Of a stretch of DNA of 11,509 nt, positions 5,735 to 11,509 are shown in pieces. Below the pieces are notes generated by a model, which ran no database searches, was not told where the DNA came from, and was given only the letters and a program-made list of their open reading frames with translations. Origin of the DNA: Candidatus Giovannonibacteria bacterium RIFCSPHIGHO2_02_43_16 (GTDB taxonomy: Bacteria; Patescibacteriota; Minisyncoccia; JACPKW01; UBA11713); the NCBI GenBank assembly GCA_001778545.1, contig MFHJ01000041.1:1-11509 (forward strand), written 5' to 3'. A program made the translations under genes and the position numbers. Positions within the stretch are counted from its first letter, which is position 1. Every line of letters starts with the position of its first letter.

Positions 5735-8026
5735 ATGGAAACTTTTGTGGAAAAAAAGACAAAAACACTTTCTCATATCGAACTTACTCAAATCAAAAAA
5801 CGCGACGGAACTGTTGTCCCGTTCGATTTAGCTCGGATTAAAAACGCGATCACGCGCGCTTTCGAATCGACCAAAGAGGGAGGAGAAGAAGAAGCAAGAA
5901 TGGTTTCGTTTCGCGTATACGACATTTTGAGGCAGATGAAGTTAACGAGCCCTCAATTTGTGCCGACTGTTGAACAAATTCAGGATTTAGTAGAAAAGGA
6001 ACTCATTTTGGATAAATTCGCCGTCACAGCAAAGTCGTACATCTTATATCGCGAAAGACATGCAGAGATGCGGAGAGAAGCGAGACAAGTATCAGAGCGC
6101 CTACGGACGCTTGCCAAAGAGAGTAAAAAATATTTTAGAAATCCGCTCGCTGAATTCATATATTATAGATCGTATGCCCGCTGGGTAGAGAGCGAAGGGC
6201 GAAGAGAGACTTGGATTGAGACGGTAGATAGGTATATGAACTTTATGAAAGAGAAGTTAGCGGATGCTTTAACTGAGACGGAATATTTCGAGGTCAGAGA
6301 AGCTATCTTAAATCATGAAGCCATGCCTTCGATGCGCTTGCTCCAGTTTGCCGGTCCAGCGGCAAGGGCAACCAACGTTTGCGCTTATAATTGCTCGTTT
6401 ATCGCCCCTAGATCTTTCCAAGATTTCGCTGAAATTATGTATATTTCCATGTGCGGAACGGGGGTTGGATGGTCTGTTGAGAGCGAAAATATCCAGTCTT
6501 TGCCTCAAGTAAAGAGACAGACTGGCAAAAAACTCCCTACCTATGTCATTCCGGATAGCAAAGAGGGATGGGCGGACGCTTTTGCCTTTGGACTCAAGAC
6601 TTGGTTTGAAGGAGACGACGTGGAGTTCGACTTCTCGCAGCTTAGGCCCGCCGGAGCCCGCCTAAAGACGATGGGAGGCAAGAGTTCGGGACCAGAGCCG
6701 CTTCGAAACCTTCTGGAATTCACGCGCGAGAGAATTTTAAATAGGCAGGGGAGGCGGCTTTCCAATATTGATGCTCATGACATAATATGCAAAATTGGCG
6801 ATTGCGTCGTATCGGGCGGAGTGAGGCGGAGCGCTATGATTTCTCTTTCTGATTTGGACGACGCAGAAATTCGCGATTCGAAGAAGGGGCAATTTTACAT
6901 GAACGATCCCCAGCGTAGTTTGGCGAACAACTCTGCCGTATATTGGCAACGGCCGACAACGAAAGAATTTTTGGATGAGTGGACAGCCTTGATTAAAAGC
7001 GGAAGCGGAGAGCGCGGAATTTTCAACCGCGGAGGGCTCGCGAAAACCTTGCCCAAGCGCAGGCTCGAACAATTTGGCGAGAACCATCCTTCCTGGGGAA
7101 CAAATCCGTGCGGAGAGATAGTTCTGCAATCTAAGCAATTTTGCAATCTGACGGAAATCGTGGCGAGAGAAGAAGATACCGAAGAAACTTTAATGAAAAA
7201 GGCGAGAATCGCGGCGATCCTCGGCACTTACCAGTCCACGCTCACTTATTTTCCTTATCTTTCGAAAAAGTGGCAGGAAAATTGCGAAAAAGAGAGGCTG
7301 CTCGGAGTTTCCATAACCGGCCAATGGGATTCGCCGGCTGTTCGCGATGAAGTTTTTTTAGGAAAGCTCAAAGAATATATTGTTAAGGCCAATAGAGAAT
7401 ATGCCGCTAAATTTGGAGTCAATCAATCAACTTGCACAACCTGTGTTAAGCCTTCGGGAACTGTCTCCCAGCTCGTTGATTGTTCTTCAGGCATGCATGC
7501 GCGGCACTCGCAATACTATGTCCGCCGGGTGCGCATCTCCGCGACAGATTCTCTTTTCAAGATGCTCAAAGATCAGGGCATCCCGTTCTATCCGGAGGTA
7601 GGCGAGACTATGGAGAGCGCGGCGACCTTTGTTTTAGAATTTCCCGTAAAGGCGCCAGAGGGGAAGATTTTTCGGGATAATCTTACGGCGATGGATCAAT
7701 TAAAGCACTGGAAAATGGTGAAAGAAGCGTATACTGAGCACAATCCATCGGTGACGGTTTCCGTAGGGGATGACGAATGGGTGGCTGTCGCGAATTGGCT
7801 CTATGAAAATTGGGATATTGTGGGCGGGCTTTCTTTCCTGCCTAGATCCAACCACGTCTACCGCCTTGCCCCATACGAAGCTATAAAAAAAGAAGAGTAT
7901 GAAGAGCGCGCCAAAAAACTCGAGCACGTGGATTTTTCAAAGATTTATACATATGAAATCGAAGATGAGACGGAAATTAAGCGCGAGCTTGCCTGCGTCG
8001 CTGGAGTTTGTGAAATAGAAATGTAA
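5735..8026 (+). CDS. nrdJ: Adenosylcobalamin-dependent (class II) ribonucleotide reductase
   Basis: This enzyme reduces ribonucleotides to deoxyribonucleotides, using adenosylcobalamin to generate a thiyl radical, so it works without oxygen. The 763-residue protein starts with an ATP-cone-like regulatory domain (about residues 20-105, KKRDGTVVPFDLARIKNAI). The barrel shows NVCAYNCSFIAP (C216/C220), MCGTGVGWSVE (239-249), GGVRRSAMISL (361-371), GERGIFNRGG and NPCGEI with the probable radical cysteine C459, then QFCNL with C470. The 11-residue spacing from radical to redox cysteine matches the monomeric Lactobacillus RTPR type. CVKPSGT (570-576) precedes a long substrate loop, and the C-terminal pair C754/C759 (CVAGVC) is the expected disulfide shuttle. 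Length is close to the family's about 740. The next gene overlaps the stop by one base, implying translational coupling. Confidence 0.95.
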   Translation: METFVEKKTKTLSHIELTQIKKRDGTVVPFDLARIKNAITRAFESTKEGGEEEARMVSFRVYDILRQMKLTSPQFVPTVEQIQDLVEKELILDKFAVTAKSYILYRERHAEMRREARQVSERLRTLAKESKKYFRNPLAEFIYYRSYARWVESEGRRETWIETVDRYMNFMKEKLADALTETEYFEVREAILNHEAMPSMRLLQFAGPAARATNVCAYNCSFIAPRSFQDFAEIMYISMCGTGVGWSVESENIQSLPQVKRQTGKKLPTYVIPDSKEGWADAFAFGLKTWFEGDDVEFDFSQLRPAGARLKTMGGKSSGPEPLRNLLEFTRERILNRQGRRLSNIDAHDIICKIGDCVVSGGVRRSAMISLSDLDDAEIRDSKKGQFYMNDPQRSLANNSAVYWQRPTTKEFLDEWTALIKSGSGERGIFNRGGLAKTLPKRRLEQFGENHPSWGTNPCGEIVLQSKQFCNLTEIVAREEDTEETLMKKARIAAILGTYQSTLTYFPYLSKKWQENCEKERLLGVSITGQWDSPAVRDEVFLGKLKEYIVKANREYAAKFGVNQSTCTTCVKPSGTVSQLVDCSSGMHARHSQYYVRRVRISATDSLFKMLKDQGIPFYPEVGETMESAATFVLEFPVKAPEGKIFRDNLTAMDQLKHWKMVKEAYTEHNPSVTVSVGDDEWVAVANWLYENWDIVGGLSFLPRSNHVYRLAPYEAIKKEEYEERAKKLEHVDFSKIYTYEIEDETEIKRELACVAGVCEIEM

Positions 8027-8571
8027 TGTACTGGACTGGAAAAGGCGATGACGGTCGGACGAAACTATACAATTCGCCCGCCGGATGCCGTATTCCAAAA
8101 AGCTCGCGCATTGTTGAGGCGCTCGGTTCTCTCGATGAGGTAAATTCGTATTTGGGGTTAGCGAAGGCGCTCTCGCGGGAGCAGAAATTGGATTTAGAAT
8201 CTTTTGTAAATTTCTTGCAGGAACAACTTTTCATATTGCAGGCCGAGCTTGCCGGAGCGGAGAAGACTGTTACAAAAGAGTCTCTTCGAAAAATGGAATC
8301 AGAACTTTATATTTTTTCGCAGAAGATCCCGCAGATTAAATCTTTCTCTATTCCTGGAGGGACGGTCCTCTCCGCGCATTTTGATGTCGCGCGCACAATG
8401 GCGAGGCGAGCCGAGAGGGAAATTGTGGCACTCCGCGACGATAAAGAAAAAGCGCTCGGCGAGAAAAGCTACGCATTCCTGAATCGCCTGTCTAGCGCGT
8501 GCTTCATTTTGGCGAGATACGTAAATTCGGTTCTAGGGGTCAGCGAGGCCGCCCCAAAATATGACGCTTGA
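8026..8571 (+). CDS. pduO: Cob(I)alamin adenosyltransferase, PduO type
   Basis: This enzyme transfers the adenosyl group of ATP to cob(I)alamin, producing the cofactor needed by the preceding reductase. The 181-residue product has the PduO landmarks: an N-terminal ATP-binding TGKGDDGRT (4-12), SSRIVEALGSLDEVNSYLGLA with the conserved E-A-x-G-x-x-D-E, IPGGT (about 112-116), and VARTMARRAERE followed by FLNRLSSACFILARY. The usual first motif is TRTGDDGTT, so TGKGDDGRT is a minor variant. ATG 8026 overlaps the reductase stop (TAATG). Its own TGA stop is used, which argues against UGA recoding. Confidence 0.93.
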   Translation: MYWTGKGDDGRTKLYNSPAGCRIPKSSRIVEALGSLDEVNSYLGLAKALSREQKLDLESFVNFLQEQLFILQAELAGAEKTVTKESLRKMESELYIFSQKIPQIKSFSIPGGTVLSAHFDVARTMARRAEREIVALRDDKEKALGEKSYAFLNRLSSACFILARYVNSVLGVSEAAPKYDA

Positions 8572-8627
8572 CACAATAGTCTAAAATATGCTAGCTTTAT
8601 AGCAAAATATAGAGTTTTTTGATATTG

Positions 8628-8680
8628 GCTTTCCTTCCCCGCCCAACATCAAATTTTGGTGTATAGCGGGGAGGGAAAGC
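8628..8680 (+). ncRNA. Long structured hairpin upstream of the small membrane protein gene
   Basis: A 15-bp stem (8628-8642 with 8666-8680; 14 Watson-Crick pairs and one G-U) encloses a second 7-bp stem (ACATCAA 8646-8652 with TTGGTGT 8656-8662, one G-U) with a 3-nt loop. It is followed by AGCTACG rather than a T tract, so it is not a standard terminator of pduO. G-U pairs placed on the plus strand favour an RNA function. Its role is unknown; it may be a 5' UTR element for the gene at 8751. Confidence 0.55.
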
Positions 8681-8707
8681 TACGATTAGTAGCAGGTGCC
8701 TATAGTT

Positions 8708-8731
8708 GAGAGGCGCCATAAGGTCCCTCTC
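8708..8731 (+). promoter_or_regulatory. Hairpin next to the ribosome-binding site of the 54-residue gene
   Basis: GAGAGG (8708-8713) pairs with CCTCTC (8726-8731), followed by a run of A and then GGAG at 8741. It lies in the leader of the small gene and could influence access to its start; no regulator is known. Confidence 0.35.
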
Positions 8732-8750
8732 AAAAAAATTGGAGAAAAAT

Positions 8751-8915
8751 ATGAAAATTCTCCGTGCTATAGGTTTTCTGCTTGCGATCTTCGGGCTCAA
8801 ATTCGTTCTGATGTGGAGCGTATTTCGAGCCTTCGAAGGTTCGCTGATTTCACTCTTTAGGACTTTTTCGTCCCTGATGAGTGCAGTCCCTGCCAACCTC
8901 CCCGCGTCGTTTTAA
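8751..8915 (+). CDS. Small hydrophobic membrane protein, unknown function
   Basis: The 54-residue ORF MKILRAIGFLLAIFGLKF... begins at ATG 8751 with a good GGAG site at 8741-8744 (6-nt spacing). Residues 3-25 form a likely transmembrane helix, followed by a second moderately hydrophobic, aromatic segment (SLISLFRTFSSLMSAV). I do not recognise a family. The TTG at 8706 would add 15 residues but has no ribosome site. It is set among strong hairpins: one in its leader at 8628-8680 and three to four after it. Such an arrangement is seen in type I toxin genes, but nothing here shows toxicity or an antisense RNA, so that remains only a possibility. Confidence 0.5.
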   Translation: MKILRAIGFLLAIFGLKFVLMWSVFRAFEGSLISLFRTFSSLMSAVPANLPASF

Positions 8916-9023
8916 AAATGACGCGAAATGTGCCAGAGAGATCTGACTTCAGTCAGATTCTCTCTGGCTTCCTCCGAGCGCTTTACTACGATATATCGTA
9001 GTAGTAGAGAATTCAGAGGAAGT
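8903..9023 (+). ncRNA. Cluster of three consecutive strong hairpins (possible structured RNA / 3' UTR)
   Basis: Hairpin A: CGCGTC (8903-8908) with GACGCG (8920-8925), spanning the stop codon of the 54-residue gene. Hairpin B: GCCAGAGAGA-TCTGAC (8932-8947) with GTCAGA-t-TCTCTCTGGC (8952-8968), 16 bp with one bulge and a TTCA loop. Hairpin C: outer CTTCCTC (8968-8974) with GAGGAAG (9016-9022), enclosing a perfect 20-bp palindrome at 8984-9003 (tactacgatatatcgtagta). A terminator follows at 9030. No known RNA family is recognised. Confidence 0.5.
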
Positions 9024-9029
9024 AAATCT

Positions 9030-9066
9030 AAAAATAAAAAGACCATTTTTGGTCTTTTTATTTTTT
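9030..9066. terminator. Bidirectional terminator between the + strand small gene and minus-strand ssrA
   Basis: AAAAATAAAAAGACCA (9030-9045) and its complement (9050-9065) form a perfect 16-bp stem with a TTTT loop. On + it ends in T's (9060-9066); on minus the stem's own A-T part gives a T run. It lies 2 bp from the tmRNA 3' end. Confidence 0.85.
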
Positions 9067-9067
9067 A

Positions 9068-9419
9068 TGGTGGAGGCGGGGAGATTTGCACTCCCGTCTG
9101 GAAAAGTGGATTGAAAAACTTCTACAGCGTTAGCTCATTTGATGACTTTTGAAGTGCGAATGAGCAAAATAATCCAAAAGTTTCTCCCTTTATTTTTCCG
9201 CTAAATCGGGAGAATTTTCGCGGTGAGCCTCAAATATTATGCCTATCCCAATCTATGAGGCATTGAGAGGGTAGACACCAAGCTTAGCTGTTAGGCGTAA
9301 GCGAGGGCAGGTGCGTTTTCGTTTGCACTTGAAAGTTTGCGAAGGAATATTTATGAGGGAACTTCGCATCCTCGCGCTGCATTTTTCAATGTCCTGATCC
9401 ATCGAGGCTAGACGCCCCC
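9068..9419 (-). ncRNA. ssrA: tmRNA (transfer-messenger RNA)
   Basis: tmRNA rescues stalled ribosomes and tags the nascent protein. On the minus strand the 5' end GGGGGCG (9419-9413) pairs with the 3' CGCCTCC (ending 9072) to give a 7-bp acceptor stem with one G-U; discriminator A and an encoded CCA (9070-9068) follow. A T-arm with stem GGGAG/CTCCC and loop TGCAAAT lies just before, and the D-like segment contains CCTCGATGG. The resume codon GCA (9326-9324) opens the tag ANENAPALAYA, ended by TAA at 9293-9291. Length is 352 nt, normal for the family. The loop has G where T is usual at position 2, and the tag ends in AYA rather than the more usual AA. It lies one base after smpB. Confidence 0.95.
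9291..9326 (-). other. tmRNA tag-peptide reading frame
   Basis: The frame GCA AAC GAA AAC GCA CCT GCC CTC GCT TAC GCC TAA encodes A-N-E-N-A-P-A-L-A-Y-A plus stop. The AN(D)EN start is the common bacterial pattern. Confidence 0.88.
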
Positions 9420-9420
9420 A

Positions 9421-9861
9421 TTATTTAATCGATCTTCCGATTTCGCGCTCCATGTCGCGTTTTTTTATTTTCTCGCGCTTCTCGAATTTCTTCTTTCCGC
9501 GGACAATCGCGATCTCGATTTTGATTCTACCGCCCAGAGTATACACCTTTAGCGGGATAATTGTCAATCCTCGCTCTTCGGCGCGTCCCGTCAAATGCGC
9601 AATTTCTTTTTTGTGCAGTAAAAGTTTTCGCGTCCGCTCCCGCTCGTAACCTTTAGGCGTGTTATTTGGCTGATAGGGAGGGATATCCATCCCAACAATA
9701 AATGCTTCATCCCCACGGATTAAAACTCGCGCCCCGGAAATGTTTCCATTTTTATTTTTAAGCGATTTTACTTCAATTCCGGTGAGCACCAATCCCGCCT
9801 CGCATTTATCGAGGATTTCGAAGTTGAAATATGCCTTTTTGTTTTCGAGCAAAGCCGGCAT
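9421..9861 (-). CDS. smpB: SsrA-binding protein SmpB
   Basis: SmpB binds the tRNA-like domain of tmRNA and is required for trans-translation. The 146-residue product shows the family features: NKKAYFNFEILDKCEAGLVLTGIEVKSLK, the DIPPYQPNN motif after the GDEAFIVGM strand, RTRKLLLHKKEI, and a basic C-terminal tail (KKFEKREKIKKRDMEREIGRSIK) that enters the ribosome. ATG 9861 is preceded at only 6 nt by a TAAAAT extended -10, so the transcript may be leaderless or nearly so. The stop is followed by one base and then the mature tmRNA 5' end, suggesting a shared transcript processed by RNase P. Confidence 0.97.
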   Translation of the reverse strand: MPALLENKKAYFNFEILDKCEAGLVLTGIEVKSLKNKNGNISGARVLIRGDEAFIVGMDIPPYQPNNTPKGYERERTRKLLLHKKEIAHLTGRAEERGLTIIPLKVYTLGGRIKIEIAIVRGKKKFEKREKIKKRDMEREIGRSIK

Positions 9862-9867
9862 TTTTTC

Positions 9868-9876
9868 ATTTTAGCA
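9868..9876 (-). promoter_or_regulatory. Extended -10 promoter candidate for smpB-ssrA
   Basis: Minus strand TGC-TAAAAT (-10 at 9873-9868) within the 37-bp smpB/argS gap, preceded by AACTCAAAAAA as at infC. The expected start site is near the ATG itself. Confidence 0.45.
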
Positions 9877-9898
9877 TTTTTTGAGTTAAAGTAGATTT

Positions 9899-11386
9899 AT
9901 GCTTCGCGATGAGTTAAAAAAAGAAATCTCACGGGTCGCCGGCGCGGATATTGAAATAAAACTTGTTGAGCCGGAGCGATCTGAGAACGGCGACTATTCA
10001 ACGAATCTGGCGTTTTTGCTCGCAAAGAAAAAGGGAAAATCGCCCAACGATATTGCCGAAGAAGTCGCTCATAAACTACGCTCTGCCAAGTCCGATTTGA
10101 TTGATCGCGCCGATTCCGTTGGCGGGTTTGTAAATGTCTGGGTGAAGGACGAAGCTTTAATCAAAAAGCTCAGCAAAAAATTAAAATTTGATAAACAAAA
10201 TAAAAAGATAAACGTTGAATTTGTTTCGGCGAACCCAACTGGGCCTTTGACGATGGCAAACGGACGTGGAGGATTTTACGGCGACGCGCTCGCTAATGTT
10301 TTAATGAAAGTCGGCTACGATGTCACGCGCGAATACTATATTAACGATGCAGGGAATCAGATTCGTCTTTTAGGCGAATCTATTGAAGCCGCCGAAGGAA
10401 AGATGGAAGAAAAGAAAGAACATTATAAGGGCGACTATATTAAAAAGTTTATCGGAAAAGACATAGAGGATGTTGTAAAAATTTTACGCGAAGAAATTGA
10501 AAAATCTTTAGAGAAGGCGGGAATAAAATTCGATATCTGGTTTTCAGAGAAAGAGCTTAGAGAAAAAAAAGAGCCGGAGGAAGTTTTAAAATTTTTGGAA
10601 GGTAAAAAGTTAGTTGAGAAAAAAGAAGGAGCGATTTGGCTTGGTGATGCCGTGCTTGTAAAATCTGACGCGGAATTTACTTATTTTCTAGTTGATCTCG
10701 CGTATCATTTCAATAAATTTTTTGATCGCAAATTTGATCTCGCGATTGATGTCTGGGGCGCCGATCATCACGGGTATGTCGAGCGGATGAAAAAAGGGAT
10801 TGAGGCGCTTGGCATTGATGACAAATGCTTGAAGATAATTATGATTCAGCTAGTTCGATTGATACGGGGAGGGAAAGAAGTTCGCATGTCCAAGCGCGCC
10901 GGAGAATTCGTCACAATGGATGATTTATTGGAACAAGTTGGCGTGGATGTCGCGCGGTGGTTTTTCTTGGAACGTTCGCCCAATACCCACATGGATTTTG
11001 ATTTGGATTTGGCGCGTGAGAGATCGGAGAAAAATCCGGTTTATTACGTCCAATATGCGCATACTAGAATGGCAAGCATCCTCTCCAAATCTGGCTACTT
11101 GGACACCGAGTGTCCAAGTACATTTGGGCATGCGTCAGAGCGGGAGCTCGCGCTTAAAATTTTACGATTGCCGGAACTTCTCGAAGATATTTCAAAAGAT
11201 TATCAGGTCCATCGGCTCACGACGTATGCCTACGAACTCGCGCAAACTTTCTCTGCATTTTACCGCGATGTCAAAGTCGTCGGGAGCGCGCGCGAAGCGG
11301 AGCTTCTATATTTAGTCTCAAAAACAAAAGAAACTTTGGCCGATGTATTAAAACTCCTCGGTATTTCCCAACCGGAGAAGATGTAA
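9899..11386 (+). CDS. argS: Arginyl-tRNA synthetase (HIGH motif replaced)
   Basis: This class I synthetase charges tRNA-Arg. Domains: N-terminal Add-1-like region (1-80, ENGDYSTNLAF), catalytic Rossmann fold with VEFVSANPTGPL (106-117) and EYYINDAGNQIRLLGE (145-160), DVWGADHHGYVERMK (284-298), MSKRAGEFVT (330-339) as the KMSKS box, and the helical anticodon-binding domain YYVQYAHTRM (382-391) to LGISQPEKM at the end. Length is 495, below the usual 550-580, mostly by short loops. The HIGH box that normally follows NPTGPL reads TMAN (118-121) then GRGG, with both catalytic-site histidines missing. The rest of the fold and MSKR are intact, so it is likely functional and this is probably a lineage variant. 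A 9-bp inverted repeat lies in the gene at 11097-11119. ATG 9899 is divergent from smpB. Confidence 0.96.
   Translation: MLRDELKKEISRVAGADIEIKLVEPERSENGDYSTNLAFLLAKKKGKSPNDIAEEVAHKLRSAKSDLIDRADSVGGFVNVWVKDEALIKKLSKKLKFDKQNKKINVEFVSANPTGPLTMANGRGGFYGDALANVLMKVGYDVTREYYINDAGNQIRLLGESIEAAEGKMEEKKEHYKGDYIKKFIGKDIEDVVKILREEIEKSLEKAGIKFDIWFSEKELREKKEPEEVLKFLEGKKLVEKKEGAIWLGDAVLVKSDAEFTYFLVDLAYHFNKFFDRKFDLAIDVWGADHHGYVERMKKGIEALGIDDKCLKIIMIQLVRLIRGGKEVRMSKRAGEFVTMDDLLEQVGVDVARWFFLERSPNTHMDFDLDLARERSEKNPVYYVQYAHTRMASILSKSGYLDTECPSTFGHASERELALKILRLPELLEDISKDYQVHRLTTYAYELAQTFSAFYRDVKVVGSAREAELLYLVSKTKETLADVLKLLGISQPEKM
11097..11119. repeat. Perfect 9-bp inverted repeat inside argS
   Basis: ACTTGGACA (11097-11105) and TGTCCAAGT (11111-11119) flank CCGAG. 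It encodes SGYLDTECPSTFG, a loop in the anticodon-binding domain that looks like a short insertion. Confidence 0.5.
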
Positions 11387-11509
11387 TTAAATTTTTTCAG
11401 CGGAGATTTTTAAACTAAGAAAATCTTTTGCGAATTTTGAAAATTTTTCCGGGTCGCCAGTTGTGATATAGCGCCTCACTCCGTTTTTAGAAAGGCGTTT
11501 TTCTATTTC
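11387..11509 (-). CDS. murI: Glutamate racemase-like protein, C-terminal end (partial)
   Basis: A 40-residue open frame runs off the window edge on the minus strand. The tail VRRYITTGDPEKFSKFAKDFL resembles the C-terminus of glutamate racemase, which makes D-glutamate for peptidoglycan, where (F/Y)xTTGDPExF...A..FL is common just before the end. The stop TAA (11389-11387) directly abuts the argS stop, so the genes converge without a gap. Assignment rests on a short segment and could be wrong. Confidence 0.5.
   Translation of the reverse strand, partial: EIEKRLSKNGVRRYITTGDPEKFSKFAKDFLSLKISAEKI

Noticed and set aside
6737..7227. Overlapping minus-strand ORFs of 110-133 codons inside nrdJ
   Set aside because: Shadows of a clearly conserved gene on the other strand, without family features.
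8597..8896. 99-codon minus-strand ORF opposite the small membrane gene
   Set aside because: Low-complexity basic product with no ribosome site or family resemblance, running through the hairpins; likely chance.
8928..9152. 74-codon + strand ORF
   Set aside because: Runs through two hairpins, the terminator and the tmRNA 3' end, so it cannot be a gene.
1..11509. CRISPR array, tRNA genes or an insertion sequence
   Set aside because: No regularly spaced repeats, no complete tRNA cloverleaf apart from the tmRNA ends, and no transposase or terminal repeats seen.

Overview
This window looks like a compact chromosome segment from an uncultivated bacterium, most likely Patescibacteria/CPR and probably Parcubacteria-like. 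The clues are very short intergenic gaps, slightly reduced housekeeping proteins, an ArgRS whose HIGH box is replaced, a PolX whose PHP HxH motif is replaced, and a diversity-generating retroelement (DGR) beside ordinary core genes. TGA is used as a stop here (ATR and Avd), so there is no sign of the UGA=Gly code. Taxonomy is inferred from protein style, not from a search.

Layout: (1) 1-1049, the 3' part of polX. (2) 1076-3542, a DGR. A consensus sigma-70-type promoter drives a 174-codon target gene whose last 128 bp (VR, 1591-1718) match a non-coding template (TR, 2055-2182). All 18 differences fall at template adenines. After the TR come a terminator, an avd gene on the opposite strand, and the DGR reverse transcriptase on the + strand. 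A 10-G tract (2561-2570) lies where avd and RT begin head to head. Removing one G would join both genes to upstream ATG codons. (3) 3544-3984, a Nudix hydrolase, converging on (4) the minus-strand infC-rpmI-rplT translation operon. (5) 5190-8571, a B12 module on the + strand: an S-component-like membrane protein, a cobalamin-dependent ribonucleotide reductase and a PduO-type cobalamin adenosyltransferase. (6) 8572-9066, a region rich in strong hairpins with one small membrane-protein gene. (7) A minus-strand smpB-ssrA pair in which the tmRNA begins one nucleotide after the smpB stop, divergent from (8) argS. (9) The last 123 bp hold the C-terminus of a minus-strand gene resembling glutamate racemase.

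How the parts work together: in the DGR, RT plus Avd would copy TR RNA with adenine-specific errors and replace the VR, diversifying 12 residues at the C-terminus of the target. The B12 genes form a coherent chain of uptake, adenosylation and use in dNTP synthesis. smpB and ssrA form the trans-translation pair. The most unusual points are the antisense avd with the G tract at its junction with RT, and the hairpin-dense region downstream of the B12 operon.
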